Positions 8,107-16,702 of a DNA stretch of 64,000 nt are shown piece after piece. A program made the translations under genes and the position numbers. The notes beneath the pieces are model-generated. The model made no database searches. It was not told the DNA's origin and saw only the letters and a program-made list of their open reading frames with translations. This DNA is from Candidatus Leptofilum gracile. GTDB lineage: Bacteria; Chloroflexota; Anaerolineae; Promineifilales; Promineifilaceae. The first letter of the stretch is position 1; every line of letters starts with the position of its first letter. Location: contig JADJOJ010000006.1 in the NCBI GenBank assembly GCA_016713825.1, positions 186,001 through 250,000 on the forward strand, read 5' to 3'.

Positions 8107-8673
8107 TTAGCGCGTGACGCCCTTCCAGAAAATCTCAAAGCCCTGGGTGATGTGGCGGGTGAGCGGCATGTCGGTTAGATGATGCTCGGTGGCATAGGAA
8201 ACGGCCGCTTCCAGCTGCACGTAAAAAATCTGACCCAAGTAAGCCGGATCAATGTCCACCAGCACGCCCTCGGCAATGCCCTGGACGATCATTTCGTAGG
8301 CAAAAGCCAGTTCCGCATCCTGGCTCTGCTGCACTTCCTGGCTCACCAAATTGGACAGCCTGAGCTGCATCATCAGGCTGTACCGGAGGGGAAAGCGCAA
8401 GCCCCAGTCGATATGCCGAAACCAGATGTGCTCGATGCGCGCCTTCAGCGTGCCCGCTTGCGGATAGCCCATCATCAAATGCGCCTTCCACTCCTGCTTG
8501 AGCTGCTTGTACACCGCGTCAATGAGCCCATCTTTGGATTCAAAGTAGTTGAACAGCGTGCCGGTGCCGACGCCCGCGTGCTTGGCAATGCGGGAAGTGG
8601 GGATGTTCCAAAACCCCTCCCTGGCAAACAGGTCAATTGACGCTTCGATCAGCTGCTTTTCCTTCTCGTTCAT
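8107..8673 (-). CDS. TetR/AcrR-family transcriptional repressor
   Basis: About 188 residues. The N-terminal HTH is KQLIEASIDLFAREGFWNIP followed by TSRIAKHAGVGTGTLFNYF, the standard TetR signature. The rest is an all-helical ligand domain with many aromatic residues (WFRHIDWGLRFPLRYSLMMQ). A GTG at 8682 is also in frame; the ATG at 8673 has a GAGG just upstream. It is located between two SDR genes on the same strand, with matching operators before itself and before the SDR at 7054-7983. The likely role is a local sensor controlling SDR expression. Confidence 0.9.
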   Translation of the reverse strand: MNEKEKQLIEASIDLFAREGFWNIPTSRIAKHAGVGTGTLFNYFESKDGLIDAVYKQLKQEWKAHLMMGYPQAGTLKARIEHIWFRHIDWGLRFPLRYSLMMQLRLSNLVSQEVQQSQDAELAFAYEMIVQGIAEGVLVDIDPAYLGQIFYVQLEAAVSYATEHHLTDMPLTRHITQGFEIFWKGVTR

Positions 8674-8692
8674 GGGCCTCACTATACATTAG

Positions 8693-8710
8693 ATTGACTA
8701 ATCAGTCAAT
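8693..8710. promoter_or_regulatory. Candidate TetR autoregulatory operator
   Basis: ATTGACTAATCAGTCAAT is a near-perfect palindrome placed just upstream of the TetR start codon. It is repeated with one half-site change at 8074-8091. Confidence 0.7.
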
Positions 8711-8721
8711 ATCTGGTTTTG

Positions 8722-8763
8722 ACCACAGAGGCACAGAGTAAAAAATCTCTGTGCGCGTTGTGG
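8722..8763. repeat. CACAGAG-type intergenic inverted repeat
   Basis: ACCACAGAGGCACAGAG and the inverse CTCTGTGCGCGTTGTGG surround an A/T-rich loop. It belongs to a loose family of CACAGAG/GCAAAG-rich hairpins found in several gaps of the window (10081-10165, 19195-19290, 52395-52470). Confidence 0.6.
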
Positions 8764-8768
8764 CCAAT

Positions 8769-9596
8769 TTAACCAACTCTGGCGTAATCCTTGCGATTCG
8801 GTCCGCCCACTTTGGCCAGCCAGCGGGCAAAGCGTGGCGAAAGGTTGTAGACAAAGGTGAGCAGCTCCAGGTAGCGGGGCAGCGTGACGATTGGCTGCTT
8901 TTTGGTGATGGCGTGGAGTACGGCCGTTGCCACCCGATCCGGCGTCAGCGCAGGCAAAAATTGGGTAAAGGGGGGCATCCGCTCATTAGAAACGTGCTTG
9001 CGGAAGAAGTCGGTACCCGCCACCGTGCCCAGCCGCACGATGGTGGCGTTGACCGGGGAGTTGGCCAGCTCGGCGTGCAAAATTTGGGTATAGGCGTCGA
9101 TGGCCGCTTTGGTGGCGGCGTACGCCGCCGACGCGCCACCCACAAACGCCCGCCCCGCCACCGAACCAATGTTGACGATGTGGCCGCGCCCGGCCGCCTG
9201 CATTTTGGGCAGCACAAAGTGGGTGCCGATGACCATGCCGTCGTAGCCCACGCGCATGGTGCGCTGTGCTTCTACCACGCTCATCTCGGTTACGTCTGCC
9301 CAGCGCACGTAGGCGGCGTTGTGGATGAGCAGGTCGATACGGCCGTTCCCCACCCAAACCTCCCCCAGCCACGCCTCATACGCTGCCCGGTCGGTCACGT
9401 CGCAGCGGCTCAGGTGAATCTGGCTGGCGGTGGGCAGCTTGGCGCGGGCCGCTGCTGCCTGGTCTAAACTGCCTTGCGAGAAGCCGCAAGCGTAAACCGT
9501 TGCGCCCTCGGCCGCCAACGCCTGGGTCATGGCCCAGCCGATTCCTTGTGTTCCACCCGTCACCACACAAACCTGGTCTTGAAATCGCTTCATCAT
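8769..9596 (-). CDS. Classical short-chain dehydrogenase/reductase
   Basis: About 275 residues from the start at 9596. The Rossmann motif is VCVVTGGTQGIGWAMTQA, with LIHNAAYVRWADV (NNAG variant), a NIGSVAGRAF catalytic Ser region and YAATKAAIDAYTQILHAEL with Tyr and Lys. The C-terminal helix LPRYLELLTFVYNLSPRFAR is amphipathic and could be a membrane-associating tail. An in-frame ATG at 9641 would extend it into the preceding TPR gene; the shorter start fits the family. The substrate is unknown. Confidence 0.87.
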   Translation of the reverse strand: MMKRFQDQVCVVTGGTQGIGWAMTQALAAEGATVYACGFSQGSLDQAAAARAKLPTASQIHLSRCDVTDRAAYEAWLGEVWVGNGRIDLLIHNAAYVRWADVTEMSVVEAQRTMRVGYDGMVIGTHFVLPKMQAAGRGHIVNIGSVAGRAFVGGASAAYAATKAAIDAYTQILHAELANSPVNATIVRLGTVAGTDFFRKHVSNERMPPFTQFLPALTPDRVATAVLHAITKKQPIVTLPRYLELLTFVYNLSPRFARWLAKVGGPNRKDYARVG

Positions 9597-9615
9597 TTGT
9601 TTATCCGTGGGGGGG

Positions 9616-10044
9616 CTACCGATCGGGGGTATCCTCTTCATTGTCCAGGCTTTGCAGCAGCTTCACGATGCGTTGGGCGTCGGGCCAATTTTCGTCGGAG
9701 GGGTCGGCCTGGGTGAGGTAGGCTTGTAGATCGGCGAGGGCTTGGGGGTAACGGCCGTTTTCCATCCACATCATCCCCCGGTTAAACAACGCCAGATAGT
9801 AGGTTGGGTCTTCAGCCAGCAGTGCATCAAAATCAGCAATCGCCTCGTCAATGCGGCCCAATTCCCGCCCCAGCAAAACACCCCGGTGCACCCGCGCCGC
9901 CCGGAAGGTCGGGTCTACTTCGTAAGCACGACTAAAATAATGGATGGCGCGTTCAAACTCACCAGGCATATTGTTTTGAATGCCAAAATAGCGATGCAGC
10001 CCGCCCCAGGTATACAAAAGCCACGCCCAAACAAATCGCATCAC
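9616..10044 (-). CDS. Small TPR-repeat protein
   Basis: A 142-residue protein. After a hydrophobic N-terminus (FVWAWLLYTWGGLHRYFG) there are two to three tetratricopeptide units: AIHYFSRAYEVDPTFRAARV, AIADFDALLAEDPTYYLALF and QALADLQAYLTQADP, with the alternating small and aromatic TPR residues. It is probably a membrane-tethered protein-interaction scaffold. The partner is not evident. The downstream SDR start region lies within about 20 bp, so translational coupling is possible. Confidence 0.85.
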   Translation of the reverse strand: MMRFVWAWLLYTWGGLHRYFGIQNNMPGEFERAIHYFSRAYEVDPTFRAARVHRGVLLGRELGRIDEAIADFDALLAEDPTYYLALFNRGMMWMENGRYPQALADLQAYLTQADPSDENWPDAQRIVKLLQSLDNEEDTPDR

Positions 10045-10080
10045 AGTTTGCTCCAGGGTAATAGGCTAGGGAACCCTGAA

Positions 10081-10165
10081 TTTTTGACGCAAAGATGCAA
10101 AGTTTTGCAAGTTGCAAAGGGGTTTCTTTGCTCCTTTCCTGCTTTGCGCCTTTGCGTTAATTTTT
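10081..10165. repeat. GCAAAG-type intergenic inverted repeat
   Basis: GACGCAAAGATGCAAAG and GTTGCAAAGG on the left are mirrored by TTTGCTCCTTTCCTGCTTTG and CGCCTTTGCGTTAA on the right. The same construction is at 19195-19290. Confidence 0.65.
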
Positions 10166-10199
10166 GAACGCCTGCCCAAACCCACTTGCCAATCATAAC

Positions 10200-11465
10200 T
10201 TACCCAGCTCGCGTATCGCGCAGCAGGCGCACCAAATAGTCGGTGCCTTCCGGCTGCGACTCTTCGATAGCCGACTGCCATCCTTTGGCCATCTCTTCCA
10301 GCGGCATTGGCGTGTAATGCCCTGCCGCGAACAGCGCGCGAATGGTATCTGGCGCATCTTGCGGCAAAAAGGCGACGATGATTTGCCCCATGTGCGTGGT
10401 GGCCGAGATTTCAATATCTTCCAGCACGGCCTTGCCCGTTTGCGTGGCCATCTCCAGCGGGTGAATGTAGATTTCGTCGATGCGGGCCACCTGGCTGTCG
10501 ATGTTGTAGCCCAGCACGGTGCTGATTTCGGTGCCTACCTGGCCGATGAAGTAGCCGCGCTCGCTCAGGGCCATCAGCAGGTCTGCCCGCTTCATTTTTA
10601 CCTTGCCGTCGGTGGCTTTTTGAATCAGCAGCAAAATGGAGGGGATATCAGACGGCCGTGCCCGGCGCACCTGCAAATCGGCGGGGCGTTCGCTGGGTTC
10701 CAGGCGAGGCGGCGGAATTTTGCTGGCTGCTTTTTGCGGCGTTGCTTTGGGTGATCCGGCTTTGGGCGAACTTAACCGGGCTGTCAATGGCTTGGTTGGG
10801 GCAGATTCATCCGGCAGTGGCAAGCGCTCCATCGGTTCGGCCGTGGCGGCGTCGGGCAACCGTGCCCAGGCGATTTCAAATTGGACCTCGGTATCTTTCA
10901 TTAAGCCGTTGGTGTCGATGAGCACGTCGGATTGGGCCACTTTTTCTTCTTGGGAGGCTTGCCCTTTAATGCGTACGGCGGCGACTTCTGTTTCCATGCC
11001 GCGGCAAACGCGCAGCCGCTCAAGCTGCCGCTGCGGGCTGCACCGTGTCACCCAAACCTGGTGGCAAATGTCGCGCAGGTTGCCCTCTAGCAGCTTAATC
11101 GCTTCGATGAAGATGATGTTTTGCTTGCTGGCCAGGATGCGGGCGTCTACCTCTTTGCCTACGGCGGGGTGCACCATCGCTTCTAAATCGGCCAGGGCGG
11201 CGGGGTCGCCGAACACAATTTCGCCCAATTTTTTGCGGTTGATACGGCCGTCTTCCCGTCGCACTTCCGAGCCAAAAGCAACTGCAATCGCCGCCTGCAT
11301 GGTGGTATCGTTGTCCATCAACTCATGCACAATTTTGTCGGCGTCAATGGTGAGTGCGCCGTGGTCGTAGGCCAGCCGCATCACCGCCGATTTGCCGGTG
11401 GCGATGTTGCCCGTTAGCCCGACGATTGTTTTGCCCGCGTAGGTGGTTGGTTCTGTGTCACTCAT
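10200..11465 (-). CDS. coaE: Dephospho-CoA kinase fused to a C-terminal GNAT-like domain
   Basis: A 421-residue protein. Residues 1-200 are a P-loop kinase with LTGNIATGKSAVMRL, IDADKIVHELM, INRKKLGEIVF, LEAMVHPAVGKEV and QASQEEKVAQSDVLIDTNG, which is the CoaE layout (phosphorylation of dephospho-CoA, last step of CoA synthesis). A low-complexity Pro/Ala/Ser/Lys linker spans about residues 215-265. A second domain beginning LQVRRARPSDIPSILLLIQK resembles the start of a GNAT acetyltransferase fold. Its acetyl-CoA loop is not clear and it may have lost activity. CoaE is normally about 200 residues, so the doubled length is unusual. It overlaps the upstream ABC-F gene by 8 bp. Confidence 0.85.
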   Translation of the reverse strand: MSDTEPTTYAGKTIVGLTGNIATGKSAVMRLAYDHGALTIDADKIVHELMDNDTTMQAAIAVAFGSEVRREDGRINRKKLGEIVFGDPAALADLEAMVHPAVGKEVDARILASKQNIIFIEAIKLLEGNLRDICHQVWVTRCSPQRQLERLRVCRGMETEVAAVRIKGQASQEEKVAQSDVLIDTNGLMKDTEVQFEIAWARLPDAATAEPMERLPLPDESAPTKPLTARLSSPKAGSPKATPQKAASKIPPPRLEPSERPADLQVRRARPSDIPSILLLIQKATDGKVKMKRADLLMALSERGYFIGQVGTEISTVLGYNIDSQVARIDEIYIHPLEMATQTGKAVLEDIEISATTHMGQIIVAFLPQDAPDTIRALFAAGHYTPMPLEEMAKGWQSAIEESQPEGTDYLVRLLRDTRAG

Positions 11466-13491
11466 GCATCATCTCCCATTGTTCTATCAGGTCGGCCAGT
11501 TTGGCTTCGGCGGTGGCGTATGCTTCGCTCAGCGTTTGTATCTTAGCAAAGGATTCCTCGGTTGTCGCCTCTTGCAGCGCCTCGGTAATTTTGGCAATCT
11601 CCGCTTCGGCCGCTTCAATGGCTTGCTCTACGGCGGCCAAGGCTTCGGCCTGGCGGCGCAGTTCGTTTTTGCTGATCTGGCTGCCGTTGGGGCTGCTGCG
11701 CGCCGCTTTTTCCGCTTCGCGCACCTGGGCGGCGGCTTCTTTGGCCGCCTCGGCCTCCTGCTCACGGATGGCCAGATAGGTTTGGTAGCCGCCATCGTAA
11801 ACGCGCAGACGGCCGTTTGCCAAAGCCCAAATCTGCGTCGCCAGCGCGTTTACCAAATACCGGTCGTGCGACACCATCAAAATGGTACCGCTGAACTGCT
11901 CCAGCGCCTCTTGTAATGCTTCTTGCGAAGGAATGTCCAGATGGTTCGTCGGCTCGTCCAGCAGCAAAAAGTTGGCCCCTTGCAGTGCTAGGATGGCCAG
12001 CGCCAGCCGCCCCCGCTCGCCGCCGCTGAGCATGCTCACCTTTTTGTACACATCATCCTCGCGGAACAAAAAGCGGGCCAAATAATTCCGCGCCTCGCTA
12101 ATCGGCAAATTGCGGAAGTTGAGCAGCTCGTCTAGCACCGTGTTTTCCAAATTCAGGCTGTCGTGCGCCTGGGCAAAGTAGCCGATTTGCAAACTGGCCC
12201 CCAAAATCACCTCGCCGTGCAGCGGTTCTAGCCTGTCCAGCGTGGTTTTGAGGAAGGTGGTTTTGCCCGCGCCGTTGGGGCCGATGAGGGCGGCGCAATC
12301 CAGCCGCCGCAGCTCAATATCTTCCGCCTCAAATAGCTTGTTGCCGGGGTAGCCAATCTGTAGCGCTTTGGTACGCAGCACAAGTTCGCCGCTGCGCATT
12401 TCGCTGTCTAAATGGAGGCGGAGGGTAGACGGCCGTATCGGCGGCCGCAGTTCCCCAATTTGTTGCTGCAATTCGCCGACGCTGGTGGCGACACGGCCGT
12501 ATTTGGTGATGCCGTAATGACTGTCGGTTTGCAGCCACCCTTTGCTGTTGAGCATACCAAGTGCGGGCAGGCCACCCATTTGAACGGCCGTAACCTCCCG
12601 CGCAAGTCGGCTTAGCTTGCCCTGGGCCATCTGCGTGCGCTGCCCAGCAATGTTGCGCCGAATAAAATCCATCTCTTTTTCGATATGCTGCTGAAAATCC
12701 TCATACGCCTGGATTTGCTGCTGCCACCGTTCCTGCCGCTGCTGCACGTACGCCGAATAGTTGCCGCGATAATGAGACATCCCCGTGCGGTTCATCTCCC
12801 AAATCACCGTCACCACGCGGTCCAAAAAGTAGCGGTCGTGGCTCACCACCAAAATCGCCCCATCCCACGTCTTCAGCATCCCTTCCAGCCACTCAATTGC
12901 CGCTACGTCCAGATGGTTCGTTGGCTCATCCATGATGAGCAAATCTGGCTTTTCCAGCAGCAGCCGACCCAGCAGCACGCGCGTTTTCTGCCCGCCGCTC
13001 AGGTGGTGCAGCGGCATCTGCCAATCTTCCTCGGCAAAGCCCAGCCCGGTCAGCACCTGCCGGATGCGAATCTGGTAATCGTAGCCGCCCGCATGTTCAA
13101 ACCGCTCTTGCAGCTGGCTGTAGCTGGCCATCAGCTCCTCGGAATGATCGCCGTCGGCCATCTGCTGCTCCATCTGGCGCAGCGTCGCTTCGTCTTCACG
13201 CAGGTTGTCGAACACGGTGAGCATCTCCTCGAAGACGCTGTTTTCTTGACCGGCAAACGCCTGGGCCGCTTCTTGCGGCAGGTAGCCCAGCCGGGTGCCG
13301 CGCGCAATTTGCACGCTGCCCGCGCTGGGCTGGGCCAACCCAGCCAGAATCAGCAGCAGGGTGGTTTTGCCCACGCCGTTGGGGCCAACCAGCCCCACCT
13401 TGCCGCCGTCGGGAATGCTGCCGCTGATGCCGGTGAAGACGTCGAATGCGCCAAACGCCTGGCCAATGTTGTGTGCCGTCAAAAGTGCCAT
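11458..13491 (-). CDS. ABC-F family ATPase
   Basis: A 677-residue protein with two ABC ATPase domains and no membrane segments. Walker A motifs are GPNGVGKTTLLLI and GPNGAGKTTFLKT; signature motifs are LSGGQKTRVLLG and LSGGERGRLALA; Walker B regions are LLIMDEPTNHLDVAAIEWL and LLLDEPTNHLDIPSQEAL. The inter-domain linker (about residues 240-320) is charged and helical, as expected for ABC-F proteins that act on ribosomes. The C-terminal 90 residues form a coiled coil (EAEAAKEAAAQVREAEKAAR). It could be Uup- or EttA-like, or an antibiotic-protection factor; the subgroup cannot be assigned by eye. It is followed by coaE with an 8-bp overlap. Confidence 0.93.
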   Translation of the reverse strand: MALLTAHNIGQAFGAFDVFTGISGSIPDGGKVGLVGPNGVGKTTLLLILAGLAQPSAGSVQIARGTRLGYLPQEAAQAFAGQENSVFEEMLTVFDNLREDEATLRQMEQQMADGDHSEELMASYSQLQERFEHAGGYDYQIRIRQVLTGLGFAEEDWQMPLHHLSGGQKTRVLLGRLLLEKPDLLIMDEPTNHLDVAAIEWLEGMLKTWDGAILVVSHDRYFLDRVVTVIWEMNRTGMSHYRGNYSAYVQQRQERWQQQIQAYEDFQQHIEKEMDFIRRNIAGQRTQMAQGKLSRLAREVTAVQMGGLPALGMLNSKGWLQTDSHYGITKYGRVATSVGELQQQIGELRPPIRPSTLRLHLDSEMRSGELVLRTKALQIGYPGNKLFEAEDIELRRLDCAALIGPNGAGKTTFLKTTLDRLEPLHGEVILGASLQIGYFAQAHDSLNLENTVLDELLNFRNLPISEARNYLARFLFREDDVYKKVSMLSGGERGRLALAILALQGANFLLLDEPTNHLDIPSQEALQEALEQFSGTILMVSHDRYLVNALATQIWALANGRLRVYDGGYQTYLAIREQEAEAAKEAAAQVREAEKAARSSPNGSQISKNELRRQAEALAAVEQAIEAAEAEIAKITEALQEATTEESFAKIQTLSEAYATAEAKLADLIEQWEMMHE

Positions 13492-13622
13492 AGCCTGCGA
13501 TTATACCGAACGTGCGTATGAGTAGGGAAGGGGTAAATGGTGTAGAATACGGCCGTATCTTTCAATAATGCGTTTCTCTGCTCACCAATCTCATATTTAC
13601 AAAAGTATGTAGTTGCTTTATG

Positions 13623-13640
13623 GGTAACGTTTGTGTTACC
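13623..13640. promoter_or_regulatory. Candidate TA operator palindrome
   Basis: GGTAAC and GTTACC arms separated by GTTTGT lie 15 bp before the GTG start of the toxin gene. Autoregulated TA operons usually carry such a site. Confidence 0.5.
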
Positions 13641-13654
13641 ATTTGGGTGATGGC

Positions 13655-13975
13655 GTGAAAATAAAAGAATACATACGGGTCGATGGTTCAATTCCTTTTA
13701 GCAAATGGTTTAATCGTTTAGATGCGCAAGCTGCGGCAAAAATAATTGTGGCACTTGCTCGATTAGAACAAGGCAATACCTCAAACATCAAATGGTTTAA
13801 AGGGTTGGGGGAATACCGAATTAATTGGGGGCCGGGTTACAGAATTTATCTCGTTCAAGAAGGTTCTGAGCTTATTATCTTGTTTGCTGGTGGTACAAAG
13901 AAAAGCCAACAAATAGACATTGAAAAAGCTCTGGATCTATTGCAAGAATATAAAGAACGGAAAAAAGGTGAATGA
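13655..13975 (+). CDS. HigB/RelE-like addiction module toxin
   Basis: About 106 residues from a GTG at 13655. The sequence VKIKEYIRVDGSIPFSKWFN, then ALARLEQGNTSNIKWFKG, YRINWGPGYRIYLVQEG and a late LFAGGTKKSQQIDIEKAL match the phage-derived HigB-like toxins (Gp49-related), which are ribosome-dependent mRNA endonucleases. The conserved GGxKxxQ..DI tail is complete. An upstream TTG/ATG-type extension to 13631 overlaps the operator and is less likely. It is 3 bp from the antitoxin gene downstream, and base composition is lower in GC than the neighbours. No ACGGCCGT occurs inside. Confidence 0.88.
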   Translation: MKIKEYIRVDGSIPFSKWFNRLDAQAAAKIIVALARLEQGNTSNIKWFKGLGEYRINWGPGYRIYLVQEGSELIILFAGGTKKSQQIDIEKALDLLQEYKERKKGE

Positions 13976-13978
13976 ATT

Positions 13979-14302
13979 ATGGCTGTTACAAGAGACTTTA
14001 GAGAAACTATTCAAGAGCGCATTCAAAACGACGAGGAATTCGCTACCGCTTTGCTGGATGAAGCAATTTCTCTTTTCTTAAACGGAGAACCTGAAACAGC
14101 CAGATTAGTCTTGCGCGATTTAGTGAATTCGACTGTGGGGTTTGAAGAATTGGCGGTTGAAGTAAACAGACCCAGCAAAAGTTTACATCGAATGCTGTCG
14201 GCGAGAGGCAATCCCACAATGGATAATTTAACAAAAATCTTCCGCGTCCTTCAGCAAAAGCTAAACGTAGATTTTGAAGTCCATGCAGTTAAACAAACTT
14301 GA
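13979..14302 (+). CDS. HigA-like antitoxin with HTH domain
   Basis: A 107-residue protein. After an N-terminal arm (RDFRETIQERIQNDEEFATA), a Cro/C1-type helix-turn-helix follows: VGFEELAVEVNRPSKSLHRM and LSARGNPTMDNLTKIFRVLQ. This is the addiction-module antidote layout in which toxin precedes antitoxin. The product should bind both the toxin and the palindrome upstream of the operon. A strong bidirectional terminator follows directly. Confidence 0.88.
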   Translation: MAVTRDFRETIQERIQNDEEFATALLDEAISLFLNGEPETARLVLRDLVNSTVGFEELAVEVNRPSKSLHRMLSARGNPTMDNLTKIFRVLQQKLNVDFEVHAVKQT

Positions 14303-14326
14303 CCTATTGCCAAATTAACTGGAAAT

Positions 14327-14353
14327 AAAAAAGGGGCCATGTGGCCCCTTTTT
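14327..14353. terminator. Bidirectional Rho-independent terminator
   Basis: AAAAAGGGGCC-AT-GTGGCCCCTTTTT is a compact GC stem with A-run and T-run on opposite sides. It lies between the convergent antitoxin gene (plus) and rpoD (minus). Confidence 0.9.
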
Positions 14354-14357
14354 GTCG

Positions 14358-15596
14358 TTAGTTGAGGTACTGCCGGAGGTGACCGGCGAAGTTGGGATGA
14401 CGCAGCTTGCGCAGCGCTTCCTTTTCTAGCTGGCGGATGCGCTCGCGGGAGAGGCCAAACATCTCGCCCACCTCTTTGAGGGTGCGGGATTCGCCATCTT
14501 GCAGGCCGTAGCGCAGGCGCAGGATGCGGGCTTCACGCGGGGTGAGCTGGTCCAAAATCTCGCCCAGCTCTTCGGTGAGCATCTTTTGCGCCACGGTTTC
14601 GGCCGGCGGCGGGGCATCCACATCTTCGATGAAGTCACCCAGTTCAGCATCAGACTCGTCGCCGACGGGGCGTTCCAGGTGGACGGGCTGGCGGCTGGTG
14701 CGCAGCATCCAGCGGACGCGCTCGGCGGGCAGCTCCATATGTTCGGCAATTTCTTCGGCGGTGGGCTGACGGCCGTATTCCTGTTCCAACTCCTGGGCAA
14801 CCTGATACAGCTTGCTGATGCGGCCACCCAAATGAGCGGGAATACGAATGGTACGGCCGTGATTGGCCAAGGCGCGGGTAACAGCCTGGCGAATCCACCA
14901 GGTGGCGTAGGTGCTGAACCGGTTGCCACGACGATAATCGTACTTTTCAACCGCTTTCATCAGGCCCACGTTGCCTTCCTGAATCAGGTCCAGAAACTGC
15001 AAGCCGCGCCCGCGATATTTCTTGGCGATGCTTACCACTAGCCGGGTGTTGGCGCGAATGAGATGGGCGCGGGCGGCTTCAGCAATCTCGCGTAAGTTGG
15101 TGAGGTCGTCCAGTTCGTCGTCGCTCAGGATCTCATCTTTTAGGCGGGTTTCGGCCTCTTTGCCTGCCTCGATTTCCATAGCCAGGTTAACTTCTTCCTC
15201 AGCGGAGAGCAGGCCTTGCTGACCCATTTCACGGAAGTAAAGCCCGACAGAATCATCAATCGGCACATTGCTCAAATCAAACAGCGGTGCAGCATGGGGA
15301 GACATATCCTCAAAATCTTCGTCAGATTCCAGCTCTTTGCCATTGGCCAGCGCTTCAGACAGGTCGCTGTCATCTTCGCCATTCATTTGGGCTTCTACTT
15401 CGTCTTCATTTTCGTAAATGGGGATACCCGCTGCCTGCGCCTCTTCCAGAATGGTTTCTAGCAGGGGCAAGTTGTCTTCGACGTCAGGCAGGGCTTCCAT
15501 GATTTGATCGTAGGTGATGTAGCCTTGTTCGGACCCTTCATTTAGCAAAACGCTAACAAAGTCCATTTCGTCGAATGGCGTGGTTATTTTGGTCAT
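14358..15596 (-). CDS. rpoD: Primary RNA polymerase sigma factor (RpoD/SigA)
   Basis: A 412-residue sigma-70 factor. Region 1.2 is DDSVGLYFREMGQQGLLSAE; region 2 contains ARAHLIRANTRLVVSIAKKY, then GLQFLDLIQEGNVGLMKAVE and YDYRRGNRFSTYATWWIRQA. Region 3 follows with GRTIRIPAHLGG, and region 4 is LTPREARILRLRYGL through TLKEVGEMFGLSRERIRQLE. An acidic N-terminal region (about residues 1-115) corresponds to region 1.1. All DNA-recognition motifs for a housekeeping sigma are intact. It has its own promoter at 15758-15787. The long leader (15597-15757) shows no gene. Confidence 0.97.
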   Translation of the reverse strand: MTKITTPFDEMDFVSVLLNEGSEQGYITYDQIMEALPDVEDNLPLLETILEEAQAAGIPIYENEDEVEAQMNGEDDSDLSEALANGKELESDEDFEDMSPHAAPLFDLSNVPIDDSVGLYFREMGQQGLLSAEEEVNLAMEIEAGKEAETRLKDEILSDDELDDLTNLREIAEAARAHLIRANTRLVVSIAKKYRGRGLQFLDLIQEGNVGLMKAVEKYDYRRGNRFSTYATWWIRQAVTRALANHGRTIRIPAHLGGRISKLYQVAQELEQEYGRQPTAEEIAEHMELPAERVRWMLRTSRQPVHLERPVGDESDAELGDFIEDVDAPPPAETVAQKMLTEELGEILDQLTPREARILRLRYGLQDGESRTLKEVGEMFGLSRERIRQLEKEALRKLRHPNFAGHLRQYLN

Positions 15597-15757
15597 CTAT
15601 TTTCCCTTTCTCCGAGATTTTATTTTTCACAGGGGTGCTGACTCTCACCCGTTTAGCCAACTCGTCGCTATATTTCCCAAACGGCAGTTTGATAATCTCA
15701 AAAATTATTTTTAAATATTTGCTGTGAGCTAGCTAACCTCTTCCTTCCTAGGGGGGC

Positions 15758-15787
15758 AGTCTAGCATATTCAAACGACAAAAGTCAA
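15758..15787 (-). promoter_or_regulatory. Candidate rpoD promoter
   Basis: On the minus strand TTGACT (15787-15782) and TAGACT (15763-15758) are 18 bp apart, with a TG just before the -10 (extended type). They read toward rpoD, leaving a leader of about 150 nt. The gap 15597-15871 holds no ORF of note. Confidence 0.6.
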
Positions 15788-15871
15788 GAGGTTTGAAAGG
15801 ACTCTAAAGAAGCAAAATAGCATTTGGAGAAAATGTGATTTGGAGGCCAACAATAGGCCATTGGTACTAGG

Positions 15872-16702
15872 TTATTGAGCCTGGGCCAGAACCTTATCGA
15901 CGCCGGGCAGAGGCGTTTTTAGTACGGCCGTTGCCAACCCCAAATTCAGCTCACAATTTAACGGCCAACGGCCGTCTGACGGGGCAATGGTGAGCGTGTG
16001 GCGGGGCTGAATTTGCCAATAATCTAGCAGCTTCAGGGCAAAATCGGCGCGGGAAAGCACCTGCTGCCCAGCCACGTTGAGGATGCCGGTGAAGCTGCTT
16101 TCTGCCAGTTCCAAAATGGCGGCGCACAGGCTGGTTACCCAAACCGGATTGCGCATCTGGTTGCTAAACAGGGTGATGGGGTCTCCCTTGGCCAGCGCTT
16201 CGGCCATCCAGCGGGTGCCGTGGTCCATCTGTTCCAAACTGTAGATGAGCGAAGTGCGCACGATGACGCTGTTGGCGTGCTGTTGGACGATGGCTTCGGC
16301 GTCGGCTTTGGCGCGGCCATAGGCGTTGACGGGGGTGGGAACGGCCGTTTCGTCATAAGGCGCGGCGTTCCCGGCAAAAATGCTGTCTGTGGAGAGGTGG
16401 ACGAGGCGGGCGTTTAGCGCCCGTGCGGCCCAGACCAGATTGCCCGCGCCCTGCCGGATAACCGCCGCCATCGCTGCGCCGCGATTGGATCCGGCCAGGT
16501 GGAGAATGATTTCGGGTTGGCGGGAGTGGATGAGGTTGTGTACGGCCGTTTCATCCCGAATGTCCAGTTGCTGCCCTGAGCCCGGCAGGGTTGGGCTATT
16601 TTGGTGGTAGGTGTAATAAACGGTGTGCCCGGCGGCGACGGCCAAGGGCACCAAATGCTGCCCCAGGTAGCTGCTGCCCCCAGTAATCAGAATGCGGCTC
16701 AT
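15872..16702 (-). CDS. RmlD-like NAD(P)-dependent sugar reductase/epimerase
   Basis: A 276-residue extended SDR. It starts MSRILITGGSSYLGQHLVPL (GxxGxxG Rossmann), has LDIRDETAVHNLIHSRQPEI, then VHLSTDSIFAGNAAPYDETA and NAYGRAKADAEAIV (Tyr-x3-Lys). These are signatures of dTDP-4-dehydrorhamnose reductase relatives, including MAT2B-like proteins. No sugar cluster surrounds it, so the substrate is unknown. It overlaps rnc by 4 bp (ATGA), implying translational coupling. Confidence 0.88.
   Translation of the reverse strand: MSRILITGGSSYLGQHLVPLAVAAGHTVYYTYHQNSPTLPGSGQQLDIRDETAVHNLIHSRQPEIILHLAGSNRGAAMAAVIRQGAGNLVWAARALNARLVHLSTDSIFAGNAAPYDETAVPTPVNAYGRAKADAEAIVQQHANSVIVRTSLIYSLEQMDHGTRWMAEALAKGDPITLFSNQMRNPVWVTSLCAAILELAESSFTGILNVAGQQVLSRADFALKLLDYWQIQPRHTLTIAPSDGRWPLNCELNLGLATAVLKTPLPGVDKVLAQAQ

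Noticed and set aside
15597..15757. Possible small RNA or attenuator in the long rpoD leader
   Set aside because: No clear hairpin with a T-run or conserved riboswitch pattern was visible; only the upstream promoter could be supported.
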